Of a stretch of DNA of 64,000 nucleotides, positions 53,495-64,000 are shown piece by piece. Every line of letters starts with the position of its first letter. Position 1 is the stretch's first letter. The position numbers and the translations under genes are program-made. This DNA is from Anticarsia gemmatalis (Eukaryota > Arthropoda > Insecta > Lepidoptera > Erebidae), in assembly GCF_050436995.1 (NCBI RefSeq), contig NC_134767.1:1488001-1552000 (forward strand), in the 5' to 3' direction. Under the pieces are notes generated by a model. It searched no databases, was not told the DNA's origin, and saw only the letters and a program-made list of their open reading frames with translations.

Positions 53495-54465
53495 AGATAC
53501 ATAACTTTTCTCAGTAAGATCATATTTCAAAGATGATAATTGCTAAGCCTATCTATCCATCTGTAATAAAATCTATTTAAATTATAGATACATAAAGCCT
53601 ACGTAGGAACATGATACTTCATTTACTTATCATAATATATTATGAGTGATTTTAATATATCTTTAGAGTGTTTTTCTAGTGTCAATTCACTTTCAGCTAC
53701 ATAACAGATTTTCAGAATTATTCTATTATCATTAGATACTGATAATGTAGATTGATGACTGTTAGACTTTGGCAATAATATATAGGCAATATTAAATATA
53801 TTCGGGTTTGCCGTCCGGCAAGGCCGATTAAAGAATATGTGTGTAGCAAACCTAAGAGGTATTGTCCACCCATGCATGCTGTGATGGGTCAAAATCCTGA
53901 CTCATCGTTTATATATTGAAATTATTATCATGGAAAATAAGCATACGTTTTTGCATCTCGTATATATTTTTTATAAACGTAAACTAATGAACACTTTGCA
54001 TTCAATCAGTCTGCCAAATCGCTTCAGTAAAAGCAGAACAGACATACTAACAAACTTTTACATATTTACTATTAATTCGTAATCATGTAAAAAAAAAATG
54101 TTCATGTAACTTATAATAACACGGAATAACATGATATACTTTTTACCCCAGGAAATTTATTCATGCGAACTAAATTGCGTATAGAAGCTATTTTTATGAG
54201 TCATTAAAATTATATTTGTTATATCCATTATCTTCTAATGATGAGCTAAGACTACGTTTACGGTACTAAATATTATGTGAACGTAGTGGTTCAAAATTAA
54301 CTGAACAATGGCCGCTAACTGTTATAATTGGCGCACCTCATTACAACGATCTTAACGCCATCTATTGTGAAGAGTTTGAGACTTTTGAATACATGATTGT
54401 TTTGTAAATAAAATTTTATCTGTGGTTTAATCTGGATGGATGATGAGTTTTTAGTTTTATTTAAA
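53495..54465. other. Unique AT-rich stretch
   Basis: The 89-codon minus frame at 53623-53892 has no motif I recognise. Confidence 0.35.
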
Positions 54466-54467
54466 AA

Positions 54468-54600
54468 CTAGTTTTGCCCGCCACTTCGTCCGCGTGGTTT
54501 ATGACTTAGGATAGAATTGTTATACAAACTTCCATCCCGTATTTTATACCCTTAGGAATAGAATTGATCAAAGGCTTTCTTCAGGTACTTCGAGTTATAT
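54468..54600 (-). mobile_element. Hel-3-like element, 5' end missing
   Basis: Plus strand ACTAGTTTTGCCCGCCACTT then CGTCCGCGTGG is the inverse 3' end of the CTAG-terminated Hel-2/Hel-3 group; TTATACCCTTAGGAATAGAA and CTTCAGGTACTTCGAGTTAT belong to the body. The GGTTCAGTA and TAATATTAGT parts are absent. Confidence 0.6.
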
Positions 54601-54785
54601 ATATTTAGAGTAATTGATATTGATTTTTATAGAAGTAATGTACAGAAATTTATTACAATAAAACTTAACTATAAGTAACTTTTAAAAACTAAACTAAACT
54701 AGAAATAATTTAAAAAAACAAAATATTATATATAGATATATTTCAATCATCTAAAACATACTGTACTTTGTGGTTAATATATTTA

Positions 54786-54840
54786 AATCCCCAACTTTCA
54801 ACTAGCTAGCGTGGTGGACTTACACCTGAACCCTTCTTTT
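54786..54840 (+). repeat. SINE-A scrap
   Basis: AATCCCCAACTTTCAACTAG, TAGCGTGGTGGACTTACACC resemble the SINE-A GCGTGGTGGACTCAAGGCC block, diverged. Confidence 0.45.
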
Positions 54841-55204
54841 CTCACCTTATTTTCATTATTTATGCTACTATTTGTTAAAGAATGCCTATTTTATAAATAA
54901 AAAAATGTAGAGCAAGGTGACGCATAAAACTTGTAACGTCATATTTCTGTCAAAACCATCAACAAATTATAGGCGTGGTTGTTTATTAAAAGTCAAAAAC
55001 AATGGCGTTATTTGCATAAACTCACAATGACATACCAACTGTATTATTTCTGCAAAAAATCTGACCCACGAACTTAATACCGTTTGTTTCAAGAATAACG
55101 CTATATTATTACGAAATGAATAGTAATAATGTTCTCCTGACCGATATTTGGCCATGGCGATTTAATTGCAACTAGACAATTGTAAAGACGTTTGTTTATA
55201 ATGG

Positions 55205-55290
55205 AATAGCTTTTGATCTGCGGCTTTGCCCGCGTGGAATATTGTTGCCTTCGAGATGAAATTTCCAAAAATCCTCTCCTTATTGTCTCT
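55205..55290. repeat. Fragment with the CTGCGGCTTTGCCCGCGTGG motif
   Basis: GATCTGCGGCTTTGCCCGCG, TGGAATATTGTTGCC and CCAAAAATCCTCTCCTTA recall the 3' portion of a Helitron-like insect repeat. Termini not found. Confidence 0.4.
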
Positions 55291-55384
55291 CTACGCTCTA
55301 CATACATGATGACAAATTTCAGCTTTTCGCGGTCATAAGTTTCGACTGTAGGTTGTCTGTCAGTCAGACACTCCTTCAGTAACG

Positions 55385-55460
55385 GAAGAGTTTTAGTATA
55401 AATGTGTTCGAAAAACACAGGTACACTCTCTAAACCACTACTCTCATAGACCAACAACCA
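55385..55460 (-). repeat. SINE-C 3' fragment
   Basis: On the minus strand, TCTATGAGAGTAGTGG, AGAGAGTGTACCTGTG and a following ACACATTTATACTAAAAC match the distal SINE-C body (39463-39530). The 118-codon minus frame starting at 55457 begins in it. Confidence 0.5.
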
Positions 55461-55565
55461 ATGGCTTCATGGTCATTTTCTACTTCAAAATTTTGCACCA
55501 ACTCTTGTAAACAGCGGTATATTTACCACTTCTCTGCCCATTAGACATCTAGGATTTTGTTAAGA

Positions 55566-55668
55566 CTTCTTCTTCTTATATTCTTCTTATGATATGGTCA
55601 GTGGACAACCTAGTGTCAAAGTTGTTCAAGCCGCCCGAAGGCCTTTGACGTGACTTAACGACTGACTT
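55566..55668 (-). repeat. 5S-derived SINE, 3' part only
   Basis: Minus strand: CGTTAAGTCACGTCAAAGGC, CTTCGGGCGGCTTGAACAAC, TTTGACACTAGGTTGTCCAC, then an ATAAGAAGAATAT tail followed by AAGAAGAAG. Strong 5' truncation. Confidence 0.75.
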
Positions 55669-55669
55669 A

Positions 55670-57940
55670 TGCCTACGTATTTTTATATTAAGACTTATGC
55701 CTACATTAAGGATCAGCACTTTTTAAGCCATAGGTCTTATTATTAGAAATCCAAAAGTATGTTTGTCCGTCTGTAACTGACTAAATGACTCAAATAATTT
55801 AGATAAACACTCGAAATATCTGGTTTAAAGAAGTAATTATATAATTACAAAATGAATATGTAAGATACTGATACCTTGACCGATTTACTCATTTCCTTAT
55901 TACATGCATATTCGTGTCTTAATTATAATAAGAGGAATCTTCAATATCCTACTACTGGTATCATCAGCTACTGTATTTGGTATTTTTGATGAAGTCATAG
56001 GCCAGGTTTCCTGATAGTAATATATAGTAGCAGCTACTGGTATTTTTAAAAGACATTCAAAGGTTATTTTAAACTTATTTAGTTATTAATAGCTTTATTT
56101 TATTTATTTTTCTTTGGTTCCATGACTGTCTGTTGATTTATCCTGCTTACCATAAAATAACTTGACTAAGACATAGGACTTTCTGCTACAGAACATAATC
56201 AATGAAGACATTGTTTTCTTTCCATTTTCTTGAAAAAAATCGTCAATTATTGATTTCTCTTGATTTGATAAACAAATATTTGTATCATAATTTTTTAAAT
56301 AATCACCCCTGGTTAGTATACCATAATGTGTAAGTCGAGGTGTATTAAATACAACCACGTTTCGCCATCTTCAATGTTGGTCCTACACTCAAGTTTCGCC
56401 ATCTACTATGATAGTTTCATGAAGTAGAAGATGAGCCATTGGCCAGGTTTTTTTCCTTATCAATAAGTATTTTTTTGACTTTACTCATTACTTCAGGGAT
56501 TCCATCATGATTCCTCTCAAACGTTTTTTATTTTCCACACATCCGCATTATAAATGTTATGATAATCATTGTTTCAATGACTAACCATTTTTCAATCACG
56601 ATTGTTTTGAGGTCAAGAATACTTGGATGATCCAGCATCTTCATGACGACATAGAGGTTTTAACTACTAGGAATTACAATTAGACACGATTTTCCTATAA
56701 TCTGATGATGCTATGCTACTGCGTTTGTGGTAGGAACGCGATCTTCTGGTAGTCACGAAGCTTTGAATCAGTCATTTTAGTCAGTGACTCTAATGGAACC
56801 AAGAATTGAAGAATTTAATTTATTTAAGTTCAATAAAGCCTAATTTTTAGCAGCATAGACGTCAAAACCAGTGTCGTCCTTTGTAAATAAGATCTGTAGA
56901 GCAATATTACAATCAATACTCAGTGGCATTAGGTGATCTTATTTTAAGTGAAGTAGATTAAATGATAGAAATATTCTTTGAAATCCATTTGCTCTTTTTG
57001 ACACTTAATGTAGGTGCATCTCAACAAAAAATAGCATTTAGTAACGTGCAAACAGTCAACTGTAAAAGTAGCTAGTGGAATTTAATATAAGTTCATAATT
57101 TTAACACATTATTATCAACAGACTCTCCACAATTACATGGGAAAAAACCAATAACGAATAATATACTCAATAAAATAAAAAAATCACTGTACTTACTAGA
57201 ACAAAGAGAATCCCTGTTGTTAAAATGATGGTACATAACCTGGAGGTACTAGCAACATTGTAACACGATAACACAGTTAGTAAGCTTATGTTTCATTTTT
57301 GTTGCCAATACATCTGGGATAGATAGGTTTAATTATTTTATGAATTGAGAGCGTCTTCGTGCAGTCAGGTCGGTAAACGATCGGCCTGTTGTTCTTATGG
57401 CAAGGGTCTTCACATGTTATAATTATAAAGTCAAGTATGTATAGCTTACATTTTCTTGTCATACTATGTATGACTCTTCTCATTCTAAAAAGCAAGTGCT
57501 GTATGATTTGGGCGACTCCTATCCAACTTCTTCATAACTTACGGTTACCCATCAGTGACTCTGAGATAGTGTAATGTGGACTAGTATAATGTGTTTCTAC
57601 CAGAGAATTATATAAAGTATATATTTAGTATATAGTATTGTAAGTGTATTATTATAGTGTATAGCAAGACAGAAAGTGTTATACACTATTTTAAATTAAT
57701 ATTATAATTTGTTTGCCATCGATACGCTAAGAAGAAGAAGACCAGAGAAGTGCGAGGTAGCTTTACCTTGCAATATACCATCAATGCTCTTCAGAAATGT
57801 TTTCTCTTTTCCTTCGCCATAAAAACCAAGAGATATTTTTTCCTAAAACACAAAATCTAAATATAGAAAGGCAAACTCTATGCCAGTTTTGCAAAATTTT
57901 GATTCAGATTTCGAAACATGAGTGGAACATTGGTTCAAAC
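55670..57940. other. Mostly unique AT-rich stretch
   Basis: Apart from the SINE-B copy at 56300-56450, no repeat or gene recognised. Frames at 56104-56358, 57286-57495 and 57389-57574 have no recognisable motifs. Confidence 0.35.
56300..56450 (-). repeat. SINE-B, diverged, with internal duplication
   Basis: Plus strand: ATCACCCCTGGTTAGTATAC, AAGTCGAGGTGTATTAAATA, ACCACGTTTCGCCATCTTCA, then a second CAAGTTTCGCCATCTACTAT. The GTTTCGCCAT block thus occurs twice. The head is missing. Confidence 0.6.
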
Positions 57941-57954
57941 CCTCTCTTATTTTA

Positions 57955-58092
57955 TTTTATCTAGCCTATTTCTGTATCCCACTGCTGAGCAAAGGCCTCT
58001 CCCCTAGACTTCCAATCCCCTCGGTCGCTTGCTGCTTTCGGCCAACCTTCCAGAAACGCGTCCAAGTCGTCCCGCCACCAAACTTCGTAGTT
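57955..58092 (-). mobile_element. 5'-truncated LINE, C-terminus of reverse transcriptase ORF
   Basis: Minus strand encodes WRDDLDAFLEGWPKAASDRG, DWKSRGEAFAQQWDTEIG, stop: the same protein end as in the LINE at 19292-19484, moderately diverged. The 3' tail is an ATAAA-type repeat. A 10-bp direct repeat TCTTATTTTA flanks it (57945-57954, 58093-58102), overlapping the tail. Confidence 0.8.
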
Positions 58093-58104
58093 TCTTATTT
58101 TACC

Positions 58105-59900
58105 AAAATTTATGTTCAGCAAGTATTTTATTTTTAATCAAATTACTATAGAATAATTACTTATATATAATTATAATAATACTTCTCCCGTCCCTTAAAC
58201 AGTCTTAGGGATCCTAACGATTTCTATTCACGTTCAAAGTTACGATCAAATCTGTTCTTAGAAGCTGTCAGAACATGTCGCAACTCACGTTTGTTAGTGA
58301 CAGGTTACTTTGTACAAGGTCTGTGTTTATATTTTATTCTATAATCGATTTATTGAAGACGTATTAAGTGTTCTTGGTTTTGAATATGAAGGATTATAGG
58401 AGGTTTTACTAAAACCACTATAAAGTGACGAAGAATGTATCTATTTTTGGTGGAAATTTAAACTATTTGTTGCATGAATACCATAAGTCACGTTTAACTC
58501 TAGCTTTTCAGTTTTAATCATTTATTTATAAACAAAATTCGGTTGATTTCAGATTAAGATTTATATCATCTTATGCTGCTTATCTCTTGTGTATGACTGA
58601 AAAAAAAATGATGAGCATGAAATATTCGTTTACGAGATATTTCATGGAAGAACGAAATAGGAAATCCTGAATTGGGATTGGGGGACCAATTTTTAAGAAA
58701 TTGGGCGACCAGTTACCGCGGTTAGACTACTACTTTTTTTTTGCTGACTTTTGGCTGACTGACTCTATTAATTTAGAAGTATGAAGTTAGGTGAAGGGCT
58801 GATGTTATCTGAAAAATAGCTAAGAAAGGTCTATTTAGTAACAGAGTAATTGTTTGTTGTTGTACCATTAAGAAAGTCTTCAACGAAAAAGTCACCAAAA
58901 TATTTAGCAAGATTTCAAAAAAGATAAAGCCAAGTTAAACCTGTATATTGTAGAAACAAACTAAAGATGACAAAGCAGTTATTTTTAGAAAACAATCATA
59001 AAAAGAAACTGGATATGGTATTTGTTTTCTTTAACTATAATATAATTATGTTAATAACCTGTATATTACGTATTAAAATGATTCTTGATAGAAAACTTGT
59101 ATAACCGGTCCAAAAACTGCACTTCTTTATTTTGTTAGGTACCTTTTGGCCATGAGTTTGTAGACGTGAAAAGATTTCCGATGAAAAATAATATTATGTA
59201 TATTCCAGTTAAAAACTGTGTTCCAAATTTTATCAAAGTCTGTTCAGTGGTTTTGTCACTTTGTTTTGTAACTAGTTAAACGTCAACCATTCTACCATGG
59301 ACTACTAAAAATCTTATATTTTAAAATAAACAGAAATTCAAACGCTTAATAATTGCATTAAAATTGAGAATCTACTCTTTTTTCGAAGTTGACTAAACAT
59401 GCCTGCCTACAGTACTTTAACAGATTTTGTTTTGTTTGATAAATGGCATGTAAAAGACGTATTGAGAATATCCTCATTTTTAAAGTCGGCTAAAAATAAT
59501 CAAAAACTATATCTAACAAACATATATTATTATTGTCACAATGGCATCCGAAAGAAAGGCTGCTATGACCCCGGCAGTGGTCCTAGAGGTCACATGTTGC
59601 TATATTATGACGTCACAACACACTACACGGAGGAAGTACTGCAAATACTCATTCTATCTAGAGTAATCTAATCAATTACAATGAAATGGTTTTATCTCAA
59701 ATATTTTTGTGTTTTACATTTCTATTGACGATTATTGTTTGAGTCATCGCGTGATTTTGTACTTTGTATCCGTGAAACGTCATCAGTTAGGTATTTTTGA
59801 GTACTTGGTGCCAAGGTCTAACCCATCCTTTACTCCGGGATGTTAGTCACTGCATTGTATTGAAAACTATCCCAAATATTTAGGATAATGACCATTTTAC
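58105..59900. other. Unique AT-rich stretch
   Basis: No gene or repeat recognised. The 90-codon plus frame at 59399-59671 contains no motif I recognise. Confidence 0.35.
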
Positions 59901-59903
59901 ATT

Positions 59904-60463
59904 TTTTGACATTTGGCCCACATCTTGGAAAGGATCTCCTCCCAAACAAAGGAAAGGTTAGGCGTCGAGTCCAGCACGCTGCCTAAGGCACTGCCTCCAC
60001 GGGCGAGAGAATCGCGGCGATATTATCGTCGTGCCACGTATTTCTATACACTCTCTATGGAACCGTCTCCACACGGCGATAATATCGCCGCGATACGACG
60101 AGTGTCAACGAGCGCGCTGTCAAATGCAGCGTCATTTGTTTTCAATGTTGCCTCTTGTTTCGAGAAGCTTTTTAAACAAGGAAAACGCGGCGGAATTATC
60201 GCTCGTTCGTGGAGATTGTCCGACGATACAAGGGCGGACTCGTCGCGATTCTCTCGCCCGTGGAGACAGCGCCTAAGTGAGGCTTGAAGACTTTGTGACA
60301 TGCCCTCAAGAAATGTGTTAAACATGCTAGATTTCATGACGATCTTTTTCCTTTCTGTTAAAGCAATTGATAGTCATTTCGAGAAGACCTTGGTGTGTTG
60401 GGACAGGTTCGAACCATCGACCAATTGTGTCCAAACTTAAACCACTCGGCTGCCACTACTAAA
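59904..60463 (-). repeat. SINE-A interrupted by a GC-rich MITE
   Basis: Plus strand: CATCTTGGAAAGGATCTCCT, GGTTAGGCGTCGAGTCCAGC, ACGCTGCCTAAG, then the MITE, then CTAAGTGAGGCTTGAAGACT, CATGCCCTCAAGAAATGTGT, TTTCATGACGATC and the inverse tRNA-like head GGTTCGAACCATCGACCAAT ... ACCACTCGGCTGCCAC. The SINE is otherwise nearly full length. Confidence 0.8.
59989..60271. mobile_element. GC-rich MITE with 28-bp inverted ends, nested in SINE-A
   Basis: Left end CACTGCCTCCACGGGCGAGA..., right end (reverse complement) CGCTGTCTCCACGGGCGAGA..., both continuing GAATCGCG; two differences in 28 bp. A second, internal inverted pair is built on GGCGATATTATCG and CGATAATATCGCC. CCTAAG occurs immediately at both borders (59982-59987, 60272-60277), a probable target duplication of 6-8 bp. 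Much richer in CpG than its surroundings. Superfamily not settled. Three open frames on both strands (59913-60287, 60031-60276, 60044-60337) owe their length to this CpG-rich insert. Confidence 0.8.
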
Positions 60464-60469
60464 ATGTCT

Positions 60470-60885
60470 CAACTAAACGACTGATAGATACATACAAACA
60501 TAGATAAAATCACCCCTTCTTCCCATAGGGGTAGAGACCATAAACCATTGATAAATATCATTATTCCTCCAATTTTTCTCCAAATTGACTAAGAACAATA
60601 ATATTCAATAGAATGTTACAATATAACATCTTTATAACAAAAGGATTTCAAGGAAACATTCACTCAAGGTTGTCCTTCATCGATCGCTTGCTTTTATACT
60701 GAAAACAATTTTCATATTTACGCAAAATGTTATAAGCAGCAATAATCTAAAGGTTTGCACAGATTAGATATTTGTATAAATTAATAATACATTATGTAAA
60801 GCGAGCGTAATCCTAGAGAAATAATAAAACAATTTCACTTGATTTTGTCCAGATTTTATTGTGTCACTCGTTACATGCACACATA
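60470..60885. other. Unique AT-rich stretch
   Basis: No gene or repeat recognised. Confidence 0.35.
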
Positions 60886-60889
60886 CAAA

Positions 60890-61148
60890 ATTCCATGCCT
60901 GTTATAGCCGAAAGTTTAGACAGAGGTGTATGAAATACAGCCGTGTTTTGCCGCAACAATATTTGACCCATGTTGTACGGCAAGATATTGCCATTTACCA
61001 GGCACGTTCTCAATCTCCGGGTTACTATTAAAATAGTCTAATATAATTTTTAAAAAGGTCAATGATACTTTTCCCTGCCTGAGATTCGAACCTAAACTTC
61101 ATGAATAGCAGTCAGATAACCAATCGATCCTACCCCAGAAGCCGCCGG
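60890..61148 (-). repeat. SINE-B, full length
   Basis: Plus strand: CCATGCCTGTTATAGCCGAA, AGACAGAGGTGTATGAAATA, CCGTGTTTTGCCGCAACAAT, TTTACCAGGCACGTTCTCAA, ACTATTAAAATAGTCTAATA, and the inverse head with GAGATTCGAACCTAAACTTC and CCCCAGAAGCCGCCGG. Both tRNA-like boxes remain recognisable. Confidence 0.8.
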
Positions 61149-61149
61149 T

Positions 61150-62900
61150 TTTCTTTACACTCAAAAGCCCTAATGTATACTCTACCTTTCAAACGTATTT
61201 ATAGCTAAAAGCAAAGTTGATGCACCGATCGATGTGATAGTTAGACGGAAATAGTATTTATTCAAGTTTAAAGGTCAAAACAATCTATATCCGGCCCTAG
61301 ACTTTAAAGCTATACTAATTTGGAACTTGTATCCACGTGGTAAGGTTCAAAATTTAATGTGGATTTGGTAGTTTTGAAATCATGAGCGAGGAATTTATTG
61401 TATCCTTTTTGGCTGTCCTTATTCTAAGTAGTATAACTGAATGATATTTTAATTGTTATGTGATTATGATATTTCCAAATAGCTGAATAAATAAACCAAT
61501 GTATTTCTTTTACTTGAAGTGTTGAGTACATATAATTTTTGTAGTAGTAAAAGTGTTGACTGCTTATTAAATAGGTCATTGTAACTAAAGTTATAACAAT
61601 AAAAATGTGTTAAAACCGGTTTTATGACATTTTCATTATAATGATTTCTGATTTAGACAAGGGTATTAATTTCAATATAATAATATATTGTATAAGAATC
61701 TAATTCAAATTTCATGTTACCCCTTTTTTTGGATTATACATGACTAAAATATTTATTATCAAATATTTGATTGGCAAATATTACACATGATTAAAATGAT
61801 TTTGTATTATTAGAAAATTTCACTGCCCAATAAATTCGATAGCCAATAGTAATTAGGCTAAAGTATATTTGCTTGTACTACAAATATCGATAAGAGCTTA
61901 TCACATTGCCCACTAGTGACCTAAATTGATCACTTGACATATTATGTGTGTGATAAATATTTCGTTAGTGATATCTGGGTTATTTGAATGAGGCTTTTGA
62001 AATATTGGTGAGTGACAGACATGACATTTAATTAGTTTAATGTAACTATATTAAGCTTATTTATTTAAACTTCAAAGTATACTAAAAGACTTGCGAGAAA
62101 ACACAAATGCTTTAGATAAACCCAACTCACAGCAGATATCCATTGGTTTTTATTTGCTTACATTGAACAAGTAATCGTGGTAAAATGGACAAAGTGGAGG
62201 TAAAAAAGCAGTTTAAGTGATTTGTGAAATAACAGTATAACAAGAAAACACGAAATATTGTGCAAATTAAAGGAGTAGTAGTGTAGGTAGGTATATCGTC
62301 CCCGTAGAGCGAAAAATCACTAACTAACACTTAAGTGATTTTGAGATACGAGGTGTTTTATGTCTTAAATGACAAAAAAAAATATAACATTTTTCGGAGA
62401 TTAGTTATCGATGTATGAAAGGTTTATTTTTGAAGATATATTAATTAAGTATATGTTATATGTATTAAACCACGAAAATAGTATATAAATTATTAACTGT
62501 AAAGGATAATTTGTTTTACCCCAAGGTTTTCCTATTTATCTGTCACTTAGTTACTTTTCACATGTAGTTAGTTAGTTTTCGCATCAGCATTTAAATATTA
62601 TACTAGTAACTAAAATCAGTTAGTTATTTTAGGAGTAAAACATATTTTACATAACTATGTCTAAATAAAATACCCAACTAAATAGACTTTGCTTATTTAT
62701 TAATTTATTGCCTAATTTAAAACTAGTGTCCTATCAGTTGAAAAGTATAAAAGTAAAACAACATTCTTAGGCAACATTTATTGAAAAAAAACTGTCTTTA
62801 AGTATACAAAACCTAATTAAAACATAATGAACAAGAACACGTTACAAAATCAACAATAGAACAGCATTAATAATGTAGCCACATCATTTTCCTCTTCTTC
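61150..62900. other. Unique AT-rich stretch
   Basis: No gene or repeat recognised. The 67-codon minus frame at 62127-62330 lacks recognisable motifs. Confidence 0.35.
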
Positions 62901-62909
62901 CTCGAGCTA

Positions 62910-63030
62910 AGTGACGTCAGGCTCACATAGCCTATCCAACACATCGTTACTAACAGGTAAAGATTCATACCAAGGATAAAGTTCGCTTAGTATGACACCT
63001 TTGACACAAAGATTTAACAAATCTTTCCTT
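62910..63030 (-). pseudogene. Coding remnant with acidic tail, possibly from a transposase
   Basis: The minus strand reads KDLLNLCVKGVILSELYPWY, ESLPVSNDVLDRLCEPDVT, then a TAG at 62907-62909, and after it LEEEEENDVA. The composition, a WYESLP-type motif and an acidic carboxyl end, looks like the tail of a real protein whose frame has acquired a stop. I cannot name the family. Because a hAT-like terminus abuts it at 63032, it may come from a transposase, or it may be a host exon cut by the insertion. Confidence 0.4.
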
Positions 63031-63031
63031 G

Positions 63032-63115
63032 CAGGGGTGTATTTACCCTAGGGCTAGAAAGGCTATAGCCCGGGCCGGTTTCCTCTCTTGGGTCTGCATC
63101 TTGTCGGGGTGAGGG
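63032..63115. mobile_element. Possible hAT-like terminus
   Basis: CAGGGGTGTATTTACCCTAG and GGCTATAGCCCGGGCC recall the CAGGGGCGTATTTACCCTAG-type ends of some animal hAT elements. The opposite end is not in the window or has been lost, so the assignment rests on one terminus. Confidence 0.35.
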
Positions 63116-63615
63116 GGCTTAGTAGAATTGAAAGGTTGGGGAAACAGTGATCGCGAGTAACAAAAAATTACTGCGCGTGTCCCTCTGTTTGCAGAGGACA
63201 CAGGTGCGGGACAGGTGAGCCATCAGTGGGAGGACGGGCTCAGTAGGTACTCACACTGCCCCGAGCTGACGAAGAGCCAGGCCGCTGCCGCCCTCGTCAA
63301 CCGTCGGTTATCGTAAATCCGTCCATCCTTGACCGAGGGCCTTGCCTTAACCGGCTGGGTCGCGAGGAGACCACCTCTGTGAAAATCCCAAGTAACTCCA
63401 GCAGTGGCGCCCCCTTTAGGGGCCTTGCGTGGTCAGAGTTCATTCGCTTTGCAGGGACCCCCGCGCCAGAAAAACCAGACGCAAGCGGCCACTGGGGCAC
63501 CTCCCGCCCTCCAGTAGTATAAGGGTCACCGGATTATGGGGCCTCTACCTCGGTGGAACGATACTTGCCACCACACTCGCGGGAACTGTTTGGATAATAT
63601 AAATTTGAAAACGAA
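63116..63615 (+). mobile_element. GC-rich 5' region of a non-LTR retrotransposon
   Basis: A sharp rise in GC content starts near 63.1 kb. It continues into the ORF1 remnant, so this is read as the LINE 5' untranslated region. It contains a short inverted repeat, GGCGCCCCCTTTAGGGGCC (63406-63424), and no usable frame on the plus strand. The exact start is uncertain because the preceding sequence is hAT-like. Confidence 0.5.
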
Positions 63616-64000
63616 CCCAAATGATGTAAGTGGGAGAGGCGAGAAGCTCAAACCCGAGGAGATCGGGGGCAAGAAGCCCAGCCGTATTTACTGCATAGCA
63701 TAGTTGCGGAGGGTCGGAGCACGCCCAGTTTTAGCAAGTGTCAGACAATGACCCTAAGGACAAATTCACCATCCAGCTGGCGGACACCATCCTCACTCAC
63801 CACTAGGCAGTGGTGGAGGTGGCCGACAAATCCGGTCACCTCAAGGGTGACCTTTATAAAGTCCCTCAAAGACGCTGCCAGGAACGTCAAACTGGCAGTG
63901 TCGGAGTCGAGCAGGCAGTATGCCACGAAGGAGAATTTGGCGCGTCAGGCCCAGAATTATCGCTTACAAGAGAAGGTCGATCACATGTCACAGGCAACGG
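63616..64000 (+). pseudogene. Decayed ORF1 (gag-like) of an R1/jockey-type LINE, cut by the window edge
   Basis: Three frame segments line up. At 63623 it reads DVSGRGEKLKPEEIGGKKPS. Around 63813 (other frame) it reads VEVADKSGHLKGDL, after an in-frame TAG near 63805. From 63853 (third frame) it reads FIKSLKDAARNVKLAVSESS, then RQYATKENLARQAQNYRLQE. The ADKSGNLKGTF.KSLKDAA pattern followed by a heptad-rich segment is the usual ORF1 of R1-clade LINEs in insects. ORF1 proteins bind the element RNA. Two frameshifts and at least two stops mean this copy cannot make it. The downstream ORF2 lies outside the window. Confidence 0.7.

Noticed and set aside
55101..55457. 118-codon minus-strand frame
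   Set aside because: It begins in a SINE-C fragment and continues through a Helitron-like fragment; no domain seen.
59913..60337. Three overlapping open frames of 81-124 codons on both strands
   Set aside because: They owe their length to the CpG-rich MITE and its inverted repeats inside a SINE; no protein motif is present.

Overview
The window looks like intergenic or intronic DNA from a lepidopteran (moth or butterfly) genome. It is AT-rich and carries about 100 short transposon-derived pieces. I find no intact host gene, no ordinary tRNA or rRNA gene, and no open frame above about 130 codons that I recognise. The lepidopteran assignment rests on the repeat types: short TC...CTAG Helitrons with a GTTT-repeat 5' region, tRNA-derived SINEs, and LINE 3' ends coding for the usual GRPRKRWRDDL...FAQQW terminus. 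I cannot name the species.

Main repeat classes, with labels used only in this report. Hel-1 is a roughly 250-bp non-autonomous Helitron with about a dozen copies. Hel-2 to Hel-6 are other Helitron-like families. SINE-A to SINE-E are tRNA-derived, and a further SINE is derived from 5S rRNA. MITE-F is a family of inverted-repeat elements; there are also hAT-type, mariner-type and unassigned MITEs. Three LINE 3' ends are 5'-truncated and flanked by direct repeats. A GC-rich LINE 5' region with a decayed ORF1 begins near 63.1 kb and runs off the right edge.

Layout. 0-11 kb: a possible 45-bp immunoglobulin-like exon, SINE-A/B copies, a mosaic Helitron, a hAT-type MITE holding a SINE, a self-nested MITE-F pair, two Helitrons tail to tail, and a LINE end. 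11-28 kb: mostly unique AT-rich DNA with scattered SINEs and Helitrons, two striking short hairpins, and MITE-F carrying a mariner-type MITE. 28-31 kb: a Helitron split by a complete 5S-rRNA-derived SINE. 34.0-36.0 kb: the most unusual locus, a 638-bp inverted repeat with one difference found by eye. It encloses a truncated, stop-containing, intron-bearing gene fragment, and its inner breakpoint cuts a Helitron in half. 39-49 kb: a complete SINE with 13-bp direct repeats, a snap-back MITE, a Helitron with a duplicated 5' end, and a CpG-rich block ending in a strong splice donor. 49-59 kb: long unique AT-rich tracts with few repeats. 60-64 kb: a GC-rich MITE inside a SINE, then a coding remnant, a hAT-like terminus and the LINE 5' end.

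The elements do not form a pathway. The nesting order gives a relative history instead: old SINEs and Helitrons were hit by later SINEs and MITEs, and the palindrome formed after a Hel-1 insertion. All calls come from reading the sequence; no database search was possible.
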